Assembly: GCA_002633025.1 (NCBI GenBank)
Contig: NMRB01002800.1
Location: 1-64,000 of the forward strand
DNA length: 64,000 nucleotides
DNA from: Notospermus geniculatus
Taxonomy: Eukaryota > Nemertea > Pilidiophora > Heteronemertea > Lineidae
Direction: 5' to 3'
Shown here: positions 9,873 through 21,162 of the stretch, in pieces
How positions within the stretch are numbered: the first letter of the stretch is position 1
How the letters are laid out: the number at the start of each line of letters is the position of its first letter
Translations under genes and position numbers: made by a program
The notes under the pieces: model-generated
What the model was told of the DNA's origin: nothing
The model's input: only the letters and a program-made list of their open reading frames with translations
Databases searched by the model: none

Positions 9873-10422
9873 TCCTTAAACCATAACATCGTACCCCAGT
9901 TTACTGGGACCTGACACACTACTTGCCCTTAGATTCCCAACTGCGCAAATGGGCACGGAATTTGAATTTCCCACTCCTAAGCAATAGTCAATAGAGTAAA
10001 CGAACGGAACTTGCGCCATTTTGCAGGTCACAAAAACAGAGTTTTCTTGGTTGCCACTGGACCGATTTTGAAGCTGATTTCAGGGCTTTTTATGATGAAA
10101 CGTGAACGAAAACAAGAGCGTTTTGAAAAAGAGAAAATCATGATTCATTGGCCACGGCCGCCATATTGTGATTGTGACATCCGGTTGCTGCTAAGTTCAG
10201 AACCTCATACACGCTACAGGTGGAACGAAAGTAGTGTAAATGTACAGCGGGAGTTGTAAACTATCCCTGGGGACGCAGTTTATTCAGCTTAACCTCGCAA
10301 ACAGGCATGGAAATTGGCATACGCTGTACCCGCATATATTCGGGAGTGACCATTTAGAGACATGGGCGTTTCAACAAATATGTTCGGGAATGACCGTGAA
10401 CAGGTTAACATTAAAAGATTAC

Positions 10423-10586
10423 CTCAGAATCAATGTCCAAATTCAAGAACTCGCCGGTCAGTTTTCCCACCGTCTTTAACCGATCTATTGTGATGTTACA
10501 CTCGCGGCTTTCGCGAATGATGTCGACGTCATGCCACTGGTTGTCGTCTAGGAGACTGCCAGCGTAGATGTCAGCAGTGCCAGTCC
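10423..10586 (-). CDS. CNTNAP-like receptor, laminin-G 1 middle exon
   Basis: A 164-nt exon with acceptor cttgctgttacag and donor GAG|GTAATC, two-base entry, ending at a codon boundary. It encodes TGTADIYAGSLLDDNQWHDV, then DIIRESRECNITIDRLK and EFLNLDIDSE. The DDNQWH-V segment and the N-TIDR-K strand are the conserved centre of laminin-G domains in CNTNAP proteins. It is single copy, so it is the common partner of both first-half exons. Confidence 0.93.
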
Positions 10587-10654
10587 CTGTAACAGCAAGA
10601 AAACAAACAGATCAGAATCATATACGGTCACACCCTTATTAACATTTTGTTCTC

Positions 10655-10965
10655 CGAAGCCTGCAGCACACGTCACCACTTTCGTTGCTCATACAGGCAA
10701 TTTTCGTGGTCGCCACGAAAATGGCCAAGTGTGCTGTGGCCGGCAACGACCACTCACCACGGTCGGAAATTCTGTGGTGACCACAAGTTGCCACAAGTTG
10801 CTGAAAATCAAACCGGTTTGATTTCAATTGCGCGTAGTTGCCAGTTGTGGTGATGTGTGGCCATCAGCAGCACACGAAACCACTGAGTGGTGACGTCTAC
10901 TGTAAACTGGCAACCACCACGAAAATTGCTTGTACGAGCAACGAAAGTGTAACGTGTGCTGCTAG
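10655..10965. repeat. Foldback repeat, CAATTTTCGTGG arms
   Basis: AGCACACGTCACCACTTTCG and CATACAGGCAATTTTCGTGG are mirrored by CCACGAAAATTGCTTGTACG and CGAAAGTGTAACGTGTGCTG. It starts 69 bases upstream (on the gene strand) of the exon at 10423-10586. Confidence 0.65.
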
Positions 10966-10968
10966 CTT

Positions 10969-11125
10969 AAAGCCGCCCAAACACGTTCCAATATTATTGC
11001 ACAATATGAGGACCAAAATGGGCAATATTGTTGGCAATCTTTCTTCTATCCATCATGCCAGAAGCACATGCCCCTATTATGTGGCCCAAATTGTGCAATA
11101 ATATTGATCGTGTATGGCCCACTTA
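10969..11125. repeat. Foldback repeat, CAATATTATTGCACAAT arms
   Basis: Arms AACACGTTCCAATATTATTG and GTGCAATAATATTGATCGTG are inverted, directly next to the previous foldback. Confidence 0.65.
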
Positions 11126-11129
11126 AAGC

Positions 11130-11730
11130 TGGATTCATACTTTAGATACAAGCATCTACATCAGGGCGCGATCAAAATTGCAGGATACTGCATTTGTATT
11201 TGTATTTCATTTTTCCATCAGGGCCGACGCCATAGCATTATTGGCCCTGGTAAGTACTGAGTAGGCCATCTCAAGCTATTCATGTTCCTCACTTGGATGG
11301 GGTCTTTTACTTGCCCTTGCAAAGACACAAGGTACAAGGCACCACGGCTTACTGTCCCATGCGACGGACTGAAGAGCCGGGAATGAAATCCCATACGGCC
11401 CGGGCTGGATTCGAACCCGGGACCTGCCGCTTGCTAAGCGGACGTGATAACCACTAGGCTATCAGGCTCCTCGACCACTAGGCTATCAGGCTGAGCCTGA
11501 TAGCCTAGTGGTCGAGGAGTCGAGGAGTCGCTCCTCGACCACTAGGCTACCAGGATCCTGCATTCGACCCGAACCTCAATGGACGATTTTGCCGCTGTCT
11601 GATCGTGGGATATGATTGGTCTCTTGATAATCCTGCCACAGCAGAACGCTGGCCAGTCGCTGTGATATGAATCAATATGACGATCTCGGCGTCGAAATTT
11701 GATCGCGTGTCAGATGCAGTATGAATCAAG
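11130..11730. mobile_element. Foldback element interrupted by SINE family 2
   Basis: The outer arms GATTCATACTTTAGATAC and GTATGAATC carry matching inner words (GGCGCGATCAAAATT and AAATTTGATCGCGTGTC). The SINE at 11195-11551 splits it. Confidence 0.65.
11195..11551 (-). mobile_element. tRNA-derived SINE family 2 with imperfect 13-bp TSD
   Basis: Flanks AGGATACTGCATT (11182-11194) and AGGATCCTGCATT (11552-11564) differ at one base. Read on the minus strand it has a tRNA-like head (CTGATAGCCTAGTGGTTATC, GGTTCGAATCCAGCC) and the TTGTACCTTGTGTC-GCAAGGGCAAGT body. The head end is scrambled: GATAGCCTAGTGGTCGAGGA occurs three times in alternating orientation at 11450-11545. Confidence 0.8.
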
Positions 11731-12127
11731 TCTCATTTGGTTTACAGATTATAAGTTGGTTTTTACAGTCTAGAAAGTTTGTGGTTGCGTAAAACTGATT
11801 TTAAAAGTCTACCTTTACTTAATTACTCCTAGACAGTGAAAATCTTGCAATTCTTCAGATAGGGCACAAACAGGGTTCAAAGTTCATGACCATTTGCTCT
11901 AAAATGCGACCTGGATTTTGCTCTGTGCGACCCAAAAATTTGATGTCCTAATGCATTTTGTATTGTGTGCGACTTTTGGCCTGTTCGACCAAAATCTGCT
12001 TTTTCAGAATATGAACTTTGATCCCTGACAAATACTAGTAATGCACATTCTGGCCTGGAGTAGTTCCCTGCCCTTTTTTACCCTGGGTAAAACATCCCTC
12101 CTTTTTGAAATCACGGCTGAAACACTA

Positions 12128-12723
12128 CAGGGTGACCCAGAAAAACTTTCCCCAGCCAATTCAAATGAGTAGACAATGGAACTGGATGCTGACTTCTTGC
12201 TGCATGTTTCTTTTGTTTTAGGGGGGGCAAGTGTATTTGATTTGAACAGGGTTTACCGGTTAGTCATGTTTGTACACCTCCGGTCTCCCAAATTTCCATG
12301 ACATTTCCAGGACTTTCCAGGGCAGGAATGGCAAAATTCCAGGATACTCTCCGGCATGGAAAGCACAAAATTTCAAGAGACTCTCCCATACATGTACCAA
12401 CTCTCTGCGAAATTGATGAGGGGAAGTGTCAGAGACCTGGGGGCGGGGATTAGGCCTAAGCACATCTTGACAAAGAATTACTTTTGGCAGTTTTTTTTCT
12501 TTATTGAAAGGGACTCAATTTTCCATGACAATTCCACGACATCTTGGTAATTTTGCTGATTTTCAAGCATTTTCAGGCCTGGATTTTGTGAACTCAAAAT
12601 TCCATGACATTCCAGGGTGCGTACGAACCCTGTTTGAAAACTTCCAGAACCATTTATGCAATTCAAAGCATGTCAACATTCATTTGAAAAAACTGCCAAA
12701 GAAACTTTTTCTGCGCCACCCTG
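12128..12723. mobile_element. CAGGGTG-ended mariner-like MITE with TA TSD, containing another element
   Basis: The ends CAGGGTGACCCAGAAAAAC and complement (AGTTT/CTTTTTCTG..CACCCTG) are flanked by TA. The interior (about 12246-12636) carries TTCCATGACATTTCCAGGAC-type sequence and a CGTACGAACCCTG end, a decayed CAGGGTTC-family element. Confidence 0.7.
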
Positions 12724-12799
12724 TATATTGACGTTGAATATCCTAAATGCATCATTAGCAAGAACAGCATGCTACAGCAAGCAGACAAAATGGAAAAGT

Positions 12800-13320
12800 A
12801 GGACAGCGGAAAATCATCACAGAGATGAGATTTAGTTTGCGTCAAAAACGCGGAAGTCGGCCGAAGGCCAATCAGCAAGGCCGAAGGCTGAGCGGAGCGA
12901 GCGCAATCAAAATTGAGAAAATTTGGAACAACGTAAATGCGATTTTCCGGCATTTCAGCCAAATAATCATAGGCTACAATGTCGCCCAATTCCACGAACC
13001 AGACCAGAGAACCAAGAGGAGATTTGGAACTCAGGCTGAAACGAGACTGGTTCTTCGTTTTAGCATGTTTACTTATTGGTGGATGCTTGTACGACAGATG
13101 ATAGACTGGTACCACAACCCTCCGCTAGATGGATATCCATCCATCTCCGCTAGATGGATATCCATCTAGCGGAAGATCGTCGTACCAATCTCGATGGATG
13201 AGTGAGGGCGAGGTCCGGATGGATAGTCGGAACTGATTTATCATCGCGCACGCGTCAGGCTTCGTCAATTCGATTCTGTGCAACTTGATGCCCAGTGGAG
13301 CATCAAATCGCACCCCCCCC
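12800..13320. repeat. Low-complexity and short-repeat stretch ending at a single N
   Basis: It contains repeated CCGCTAGATGGATATCCATC words (13117-13165) and inverted GGCCGAAGGC words near 12860-12890, then a C-run before the N at 13321. No gene seen. Confidence 0.5.
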
Positions 13321-13557
13321 NAATTTTTATTACGGATTTGCATGGATCTCAAGACCCAATATTTCACCTCTCAACCGCGGAAATCCACATTTCTGCGGAA
13401 AAATCTCATCTCTGTCATCAAGGTGAGAACTGATACTGAACGAAAATTCTGCACAAAGTTGCATTGCATTACAAAATATTTAAAGCCACATTGGAATCAT
13501 AAATTCTTGTGTCCTCCTACATTAGTATCAGGCCTTTTCGTTCGACGGGCGCTAAAA

Positions 13558-13610
13558 TGTGCATGCGCCTCACAAACAATAGAAATTCTATTGTTTGCGA
13601 GGCGCATGCA
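13558..13610. repeat. Near-perfect palindrome
   Basis: GCATGCGCCTCACAAACAAT and ATTGTTTGCGAGGCGCATGC are complementary around AGAAATTCT, with arms of about 25 bases. Confidence 0.75.
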
Positions 13611-14094
13611 CTATGTACTATGTACTATCTGAATATACTGTGGTCGCAGAGTTATGCCTGAGTCGACTCCATATCCACCCAGTTTGCTATTACCATATCA
13701 CTTGGTCACGCCGTGTCCTAGGACCACGATGTTGGTTTCATGTTTTTAATGTGAATGATCCTGAGACATGCCCCTAAACCCAATCTTTGTTTTTGGCCCA
13801 TAAAGTCTGGCAACACCTATCTTCGACCTAAAGGAATGCGGAAGTCATGTAATGTGACAGAGCTTTGCGGTTTACAATCATGCCTGTCGATCACTTGTGG
13901 TCGTTCCCCGATTGTCCGCCGGTCATTCAATAGCCGCGTGTGATTAAAGGTCCGTGGAAAATCCAACGATCAATTTCCTAGCTTCCGCATTCCATTAGGT
14001 TCTCCTAACACTTTGAAAATACCGTAAAATTCAATAGAGGAGCTTAAATTTGCATTATTCAGCGCTTCACGTTTGAAATCTGCAGAAGCTCAGT

Positions 14095-14275
14095 CAGTTG
14101 AGCTCCTCAAAGGCTCGAGGAGAGAGCTGTTCACACTTGTCAAGGAGAGTTGTTCACACTCGCGCCTGAATTTCAAGGATGCCGAGGAGCGCGGTCAATC
14201 GAGCTCCTTGACGCAATTTTGCAGGCGCGCAGGGGCCCGCGATTGTGCCCGTCTTACGTGAAGTACTGTATTATT
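14095..14275. repeat. Dispersed repeat abutting the laminin-G copy B donor
   Basis: GAGCTCCTCAAAGGCTCGAG, CAAGGATGCCGAGGAGCGCG and GACGCAATTTTGCAGGCGCG recur in opposite orientation at 21525-21690. A separate shared word, AATAGAGGAGCTTAAA, also appears near 17265. Confidence 0.6.
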
Positions 14276-14295
14276 TATCAGGACAGACGCCTTAC

Positions 14296-14505
14296 CTAAA
14301 TTGATGGAAAGTTTGAAGATACCCCTGTACAACTCAATTGAGATGAAATCGCCCTGCGAACTCGAGGTGTAGAAAAGAAGACCAAACGGGTTGCTCGTAC
14401 GGAACCTCAGTCGGATGAAATCGTTACGCGTTCGGACCTGGTACTTCGGACCGCTCACATCGTATTGGATAATTCCGTCCCCGTTGAAGAACGCCTGGTA
14501 TTTTT
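14296..14505 (-). CDS. CNTNAP-like receptor, laminin-G 1 first-half exon, copy B (candidate alternative exon)
   Basis: A 210-nt phase 1-1 exon with acceptor tattacttag and donor TTAG|GTAAGG. It encodes KYQAFFNGDGIIQYDVSG, IRLRFRTSNPFGLLFYTSSS and GDFISIELYRGIFKLSINLG, the same laminin-G half as copy A. It lacks the basic N-terminal stretch of copy A and is 30 nt shorter. The leftover G joins GG of the shared exon at 10.5 kb to give NLGTGTADIY; copy A gives RLGTGTADIY. Both joins are open. A foldback-repeat arm covers the intron just below its donor. Confidence 0.92.
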
Positions 14506-15458
14506 CTAAGTAATAAATAAACATGCAAACATTCAACATGCAGTTAATGTACGTAACATGCGAAAAAAAAAACATGACAAAATTAGTACCCTGAAAGACA
14601 AAATCCCATTATACACGAGAACGGTTGAAGCCGGCTTCAAACCAGTCCGAGGATCAGTCACGATGATTTTAGTAGCAGATCTGCCAACCTCTAAAAACCC
14701 CTCTCTCAGTATTTTGCCCCTGAATTTCAAGGTTTTTTCACTATTTTCGAGGGGTCTCTCAGTAACGCGTAGCAATCAGAGCAAACGTTTCCAGCACTTT
14801 CACTCCAGGCCTACTCCCAACTGCTGTGAAGTGTAATTTAATACATCAACTGCAGAACATCATGATGACTTTCACAAGCTCCTTCCATTCATCACAATAT
14901 TCTTGCCGATAGGTCTCCTGCCTTCTTTTGTTCTCAGCCCCATCTGGTAGGTCCGTTCTGTGGCTACTCACCTTCCACTTGACATCTAAAATCATAATGC
15001 GAACTCATGAACTGTCAAAAAACAGCTGACGTCCGCCATTGTTAAGCATGAGAAGCAAGACGGTAGTCTTGCGCACAGCAGAAGTACATACCCGTGGACA
15101 TGCTTGGACGAATGCATAGATTTTGCAATGCATTTGAAAAGTGTGATTTGTGCGAGACTCATGTAAGTGATAAAATCCCGATGGTAGCCGACAGGCAGAA
15201 CGAAAAATAAGGCCTAACCCTCGTTTTTAAAATCGTACTTTTTGATGGTTCGTCCGTAACAAAATGCTATTTTCGACGGAATTCCGTACTAAATACGGAA
15301 ATCGGTAACGGGTTGGCAGGTCTGCTTAGAGATGAGCCGGCTTCAACTGGCTCAAGGAGAGACCGGTCCAAACCATTCTCGTGTAAAATGAGCTAATAAC
15401 ACATGGTCACGGAAGCAGATTTTCAGCCATTTTTTTCGCATGCTCCACACGTCCTTAC

Positions 15459-15698
15459 CAAGCCTGTAACGGACAAGGAGACTGCCCCGAGATAATGATA
15501 TGGCGATGAAATCGCCACTGGTGCCGGCTAGATATAGAATCATTCCATGCGAGTGCAGGGTACGAAAACGGAACCGGATGCTTTCCGTCGATAAAGTCTC
15601 ACGTCGGGGGAAGGTGTACTTTACAACGCTATTGTTGAAACTTGCCTGGAATGCCGGCCATTTTCCTCTACGTTTTTTCCGTAGTTTTATTTTTGATG
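15459..15698 (-). CDS. CNTNAP-like receptor, laminin-G 1 first-half exon, copy A (candidate alternative exon)
   Basis: A 240-nt phase 1-1 exon with acceptor attcaatttcag and donor CTTG|GTAAGG. After a basic stretch (KIKLRKKRRGK) unusual for this position, it encodes a laminin-G N-terminal half: PAFQASFNNSVVKYTFP, then IRFRFRTLHSHGMILYLAG and GDFIAISLSRGSLLVRYRLG. The RFRT, G-ILY and GDFI-I-L motifs are family hallmarks. Only one matching second half (10.5 kb) exists, and a second copy of this exon lies 1 kb downstream in the same phase, so I infer alternative use. The basic insert would give this isoform a distinct surface. Confidence 0.9.
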
Positions 15699-15964
15699 CT
15701 GAAATTGAATGCCTGATTACCACGATTTCATGAAATTTCATCTGCGAGGCTATTCTAGGATAGGGAATACATGGATTTGCGTCACATCAACTTAAAGCCA
15801 CGTTGTCTCGAATTCAGGAAGTCCTAACGTCCTCCAATGTTAGTGTCGTGTAAAATGTACTCTGCCCTAGGCTACGACCAACCGCCCGGCCAACCTAGGC
15901 CTATCACCTCGATACATGTTAGAGCTCTGCCTGCAATTTTTTCAGTGTGTGCTGAAAACTAGGT

Positions 15965-17162
15965 CAGGGTTCATAGTCTTAAGACCACTGCCCATTTAAG
16001 GACTTTTAATGACTTTTTCATACCTATTTCAAGGACTTTTCCAGGACCAGCCTCTGATATTTCTGCGGGTCACATGACAAGTGGTGGGGGAGTCTTTCAC
16101 CCGTATGGGTGTACTTTCCTTCCAAATAAGTTTATTTTGTGCTCTGTGAGGTGAGGTGGGACTTCTGAATCCCAGGGTTCCAAGAATTCACCAAGATTCA
16201 TGGTCAGCAGCTAACAGGTACAAAATGCTTCCATGGCACCCTTAGGGTGGCGAGCTAGTTCTCTTTGCCACCCCCTACTATTTACCCTTGTGGACATTCA
16301 TAGGCTAGGTCCTGGGTAAATAGCGGAGCCACTCCATGGAAACAAATTGTATTTGTCAAGGAACCATTATCTGACATCCACAATAGCATATTCCTTATTC
16401 CACTATTGAAGTCGGGTTCTAAACCACAGTCGGGATAATGGCTGCTGCCCCAGGACACATTTTAGTCCATATTAGTTTTCGGTGATAAAGGGTTAAAAAG
16501 CAACAAGTGTACCTATCCAGCTCGTGTAGGATCAGGAAAGGGTTAAACAGGATATATTTTCACAATAGCTAATGCCTCTCCTTTGTAAACACCAGATGAC
16601 TGATGCCAGTATTCATTCTATATCACAAACACTGTTATTTCAATGGGACTGAGAGTTTGAATTTCCCACCTTTTGGTGACTGTCCTACACCCACACTCCA
16701 GGCAGAGCTGATCTGCTCACTAAGGTGCTCAGATAGTCAAATTTGAAACACCACGTGTCGGGCAGATCCAGTGCGTCTGGCAGTCGGGGCATGTCCTTGT
16801 GCCAACACAGAAACCCCCATAAAGGGCCAGGAACTTCAGAGGAAGGTTTTGGGGATGGATTGGAGACTTTGAAGGAGAAAATTTCTGTTTTACTTTTTAA
16901 TAAGTTTTCGAAGCCTTCCGTGAAGACCGTTCAGGATCCGAATGAATCCCGCCGGCGGGACACTGCACAGCTGGTCAGGCCGGCGTTGCCTTGGTGTCAT
17001 TGTTGGGTTGAAAATGGGCATTTTGAAAATCACAAAAGATGGGCACAACAATTTAAGGACTTTTCAAGGATTTATTGGCTATTTGGTGCAATTCACTGAC
17101 TTTTCAAGGACCAAGTTCAATTCAATGACTTTTCCAGGATTTAAGGACCGCTACGAACCCTG
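15965..17162. mobile_element. CAGGGTTC-ended DNA transposon, 1.2 kb, 5-bp TSD
   Basis: It begins CAGGGTTCATAG, ends CTACGAACCCTG, and is flanked by exact TAGGT on both sides. Subterminal TTTAAGGACTTTT-type repeats occur at both ends. The terminal CAG and the 5-bp TSD suggest a hAT-like (hAT5-type) non-autonomous element. No transposase motif is seen inside. Confidence 0.75.
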
Positions 17163-17586
17163 TAGGTCTTGATTCTTTGGACAAGCATTTTGGGGACCTT
17201 CACGAGGCTATGAGACCTCTATCTGCACTCTCCTAACACACTGAAAATACTGTAAAACTCAATAGAGGGGTTTAACCCTTTAGGCCCGAGACTTTTTGTT
17301 ACATATGTTCTGTGAACCCCAGAGGTTTTCAGCAAATATATCGTAATTCATACATCTGATGTTTGCTATCAACCAAAACCTTAGAACGGCCGCTTATGAA
17401 ATCCCAGACCAGCTAGTGCCGGCCTACGCAATGTCGGAGTCATCATACGGCTGAAAATATAGGACGTCGGCGGCCGTTGTGGGATTTTCAAAGCGGCCGG
17501 TCATGGCCGTTATAGGGCCTAAAGGGTTATGGCTCAGAAACAGATGAAATCAGCTTGCGATTCTCATCTTTTGCTCCTGTGAGTGC

Positions 17587-17838
17587 TATAGACCTTTCTC
17601 ACAAAGATGGTGGCCTACTACTTGTTGTCATGACGTCGTGGCCATTCATTGTCCAAGCATGATAAAACACTACCAAATGCATCCTCCAACTTGACAATTA
17701 TTTTACCTAAATCTTTGACTGTATCCATGGCCCACTTGACCAGCTTAGCATGCCAACAGCCATTGAATGGTATAGGCTTCCGACGTCATATGGTGAGAAA
17801 ACTGTTAGACCGCCATCTTTCTTGGAAAGGTCGACAGA
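17587..17838. mobile_element. Foldback MITE, uninterrupted copy of the 1110-2062 family
   Basis: GACCTTTCTCACAAAGATGG on the left and CCGCCATCTTTCTTGGAAAG on the right are inverted, with the CATTCATTGTCCAAGCATG interior. It ends 91 bases from the donor of the F5/8C exon at 17929. Confidence 0.75.
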
Positions 17839-17928
17839 GGTCCTTCATTGGCTGTCATGTGACTGCAAAGAACTCACCATGCTGGCCGTCAAATGGCGTC
17901 AACACCATCACATATTTTTTATACTTAC

Positions 17929-18070
17929 GAAATTTACATCCGTACAGCTCTACCCTCAAGGCAATGAAACCACTCCAACGCTGCGGGTTGATTCGTATGT
18001 AGCGTGCCACTATCGGAAATTGTAGCGTGTTTAGCTGGACGGTGTCAGCATCCGAGTTGCCAATGAAAAG
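17929..18070 (-). CDS. CNTNAP-like receptor, F5/8C domain C-terminal exon
   Basis: A 142-nt exon with acceptor ctattttcag and donor TTTC|GTAAGT, entry phase 0, one base left over. It encodes LFIGNSDADTVQLN, then FPIVARYIRINPQRWSG and FIALRVELYGCK: the closing strands of an F5/8C domain with the ARYIRI-P-W-G-ALR-E-YGC signature and the terminal cysteine. There is one copy only, so it must serve both upstream alternatives. Its leftover C joins in frame to either laminin-G exon that follows (15.6 kb or 14.4 kb). Confidence 0.93.
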
Positions 18071-18099
18071 CTGAAAATAGGTGAATACCATTTTTTTAA

Positions 18100-19990
18100 T
18101 ATTTAGAGAAATGAGAAAATAGGCAAATTTTCAAAACAGCATTGGTAAACAGGGAACCCCATAAGTTTACAGCCACTAAATCCTAAGAATCGGTAATTTG
18201 GCATCCAAGTTTAGTCACTGACTACTTTTTTTTTAATATTGCAAATATCTTTTTTTAAAGATTTTTTTAAATATTGCAAAGCTGCATGAATGTCAATTAC
18301 ATTTATGTCAGTTTGAAATAAGCACCAATGTCAAACCTTCCAAAACTTATTTTCCTGTAGTAAGAACACTCTAAGATATTTTTTTAACTCATCTGCCACC
18401 AGAGTCCAGCAGACGGCATCTTGTGTCAAAGTTTTCTCACATCCTATGGTATTGATTGAAAAATATTTGAAGAAAAGTTGGTTGTTCCTATCAACAATCT
18501 GAAGAATGTTTCTTCAAATTCTTTCCAATTTGTCTCACTAGGCTTTTAGAAAACTAACACAACTGATACTACCAGCTAAAACCTGGGGGCAGATGAGTTA
18601 AATTACTTCCAAAAATGTGAGGCGGTCTAGGAAAACCCATCGGATGTCACGTTTGAGGAAAGTGTTAATGGCCTTGGTGAACACACACATTTCAATAGCT
18701 GAAATGTACTACATAACAGGTAAACAGTAGCAGGTCAATGCAGAGGCAATCTGACAGCCCTTGTTGATCACTCAGCGACATCCGACGGGTTTTCCTAGAC
18801 TGCCACACAAATGCCTTGAGTTGCACCCTGGATATCAGGAGCCTGTTTCATAAAGTGAATTTAAGCTAATGGTACCATTAACCAATGGGAAATGCATTGA
18901 AGTTAATATTAGCTAGGTACCATTAGCTTAAAGTCACTTTATGAAACAGGCCCCAGATCAATAAACAGTCACCTTGGCTCCAAAAAGCTCTTCAGAAAGA
19001 GCTCTTAATCAACAGAACTAAATGCACTTTTTTCTTGACTTTCACATGAACACAGTAGCTTTTAGTGCGAGATTTTCCTGATTGATTTCAAATCCTCTTG
19101 ACCTTATTCATCAGGTTACATATCCAGTCAACCAGAGCTGATATACGAGATTCCTCGAACAGCAATACATCATGTACATGGATGACATGTACATATAGTG
19201 CTCTGGCAGTCTGGTACCGGTGCTTGACACTCAATTAACACATTTAAAAGCTACGATACAACTTAAAATACGAGCACATCGACACTACACCATGTACACT
19301 GTGATGACAGTATTTCATAGACTGTTTAAATTTTCATGTGATTGCAGGTGATACAGGAGTTTTGGCGGTAATCCCGCAATCAAGCTGCTTAGCGGAAGCC
19401 CTGTTAAATTAAGATTCCAGTGAGTGGCGAGCGGTCAAGAACGCATAGCCATATCATTTACATGTACATCCCATTCCCTGGTTCTCAAGTGTAGGTCAGC
19501 ACACATGGCACATCTCATTGCCAGAGCAGGCCTGCACTGATTAGCACCACATGTGGTTTCTTTTGATGTGCCGCTCTCAAATCGCTGGAATCTTGACTTT
19601 ATTGCCGCTAACAGGACCTCAGTTACAGATTCTGCCAAAACTAGTCATATGAGTATGACCTTTTCTTATAACATACATAACAACAACAGACAAACATGCC
19701 GCAGAAAAAAGGTCAAAGTTGGAAACGTTAACACCAAAACACATCCACAAATTGAAACACCAACAAGCAGACTCATTTTTGACAAATTCACCACAAGATG
19801 TACAAATTTGGACATAAACAGTAAGACAAATTCCAAATTTTCCATTTCCAACTGTGCACTCTTCCAATGCCTCCACCTTGTGCTTTTTTTGGAAAATCTC
19901 CTTTCTTAATCTTCATTCAAAGATCTTTTTAGGATTGTAGGATATTTTATCGCTCGCTTAAATCTATTTATGGTTGGGTGATATCAAGGC
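18100..19990. other. Intron stretch with only decayed repeats
   Basis: It contains a foldback at 18610-18820 (GGAAAACCCATCGGATGTC arms), a foldback at 18840-18953 (GCCTGTTTCATAAAGTG arms), AT-rich spacer, and no exon I can support. Confidence 0.55.
18840..18953. mobile_element. Foldback MITE with GTTTCATAAAGTG end
   Basis: Left GGAGCCTGTTTCATAAAGTG and right CACTTTATGAAACAGGCCCC are inverted and surround GCTAATGGTACCATTA-type arms. Confidence 0.75.
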
Positions 19991-19991
19991 C

Positions 19992-20243
19992 TAAGGCCGC
20001 GCGCACACTGCAAGCGAAATGGCGAAGCGAAGCGACGACAATTTCGCCAAGCAATACGGCGAAAACCTTTAAATATCTGGAAGCATTGGCGTGTACAAAC
20101 TGAGAGCGATCAATGCTGATCGTTCTCAATTTGTACAAGCCAATGCTTCCAGAGTGTTTAAATGTTTTCGCCACATCGCTTGGCAAAATTGTCTTCGCTT
20201 CGCATCGCATCGCCAGCTCGCTTGCAGTGTGCATCTGGCCTTA
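19992..20243. repeat. Long-arm foldback
   Basis: CTAAGGCCGCGCGCACACTG and CAGTGTGCATCTGGCCTTAG are the ends. Inner arms pair through GAAGCATTGGCGTGTACAAA and TTGTACAAGCCAATGCTTCC. Confidence 0.75.
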
Positions 20244-20273
20244 GCCAGCAGCACACCAGGTGATATCACAAGC

Positions 20274-20969
20274 CAGTGTTATATCTAGGATTTCAGAAGG
20301 GCATGGTGCAAAATTTGCGAAAAGGGCACTTCAACCTAGAAAAGGGCACTTTTCATTCGCGGCATTTCTTCTAACAGAATTTGAAAAGCTAAAAAGTTAA
20401 AAACAGGGTTCGTACACCTTTAGGCTCTCAAATTTCAAGGACTTTCAAGGTCTGATTTCAGCAAAATTCAAGGACATTTTCATCAAATTTGTATGCCAGG
20501 GTGGGTATTTCCCGGCATCTTGACAAAACAAAACCCCAGAGTCATCAAAACTTCGGAAAGAATGAGCAAATAATCAATGCATGAACGATGCCATTCATTG
20601 TCAGCAATGATGAAAATATAAGGACTTTCATTGACATTTTAAAGATTTGTCAGAATTCAAGGATATTCCAGGTCCTGGAGATATTATTCCTAAAATTCAT
20701 TGATATTCAAGGATTTCAAGCACCTGTATGAACCCTGAAAAAGGTCTCTATAACTCCAGTCAACAGCCAATTTAAGCCAGTTTCTAAGGTGATATGACCA
20801 AAAGGGACCATGGAAAAAGGGTCTAGGGGTACTAAAAACCTATTTAAAAATTTTTTTTTTTTTTTTTTTTAGGGGCATGGCGCCCTAGGGGGTTAAAAAA
20901 GGGCACAATGGCGCCCCCTTTTGGCGGCATGGTGCGGCGCCACTCTAAAATGGCCTAGATATAACACCG
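20274..20969. mobile_element. CAGTGTTATATCTAGG element, split by a nested insertion
   Basis: The ends CAGTGTTATATCTAGG and CCTAGATATAACACCG are flanked by ACAAGC on both sides (20268-20273 and 20970-20975). An intact copy of about 346 bp sits at 28869-29214. The extra length here is the element at 20404-20737 plus a T-run near 20852. Confidence 0.85.
20404..20737. mobile_element. CAGGGTTCGTAC element nested inside the CAGTGTTATATC element
   Basis: It begins CAGGGTTCGTACACC and ends TGTATGAACCCTG, with five A bases on each side. Comparison with the intact host copy at 28.87 kb shows that host sequence resumes exactly at the borders. It shares ends with 15965-17162. Confidence 0.85.
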
Positions 20970-21162
20970 ACAAGCGATCTACTCGCCAACACTGCAAACT
21001 AGGCGATATGGCTTTGGTATTATTTGACATTGGGCGAACAACGTTGGAGAGAAAATTCCATGCATTGCTGTCCAACCAGACCTGGCATCAACAGCCAATT
21101 TTGCTCGGTTGATCAAACATGTCAAATTGCCTGCGATATTGCCTCAGTGCTTCACGTAAGAC

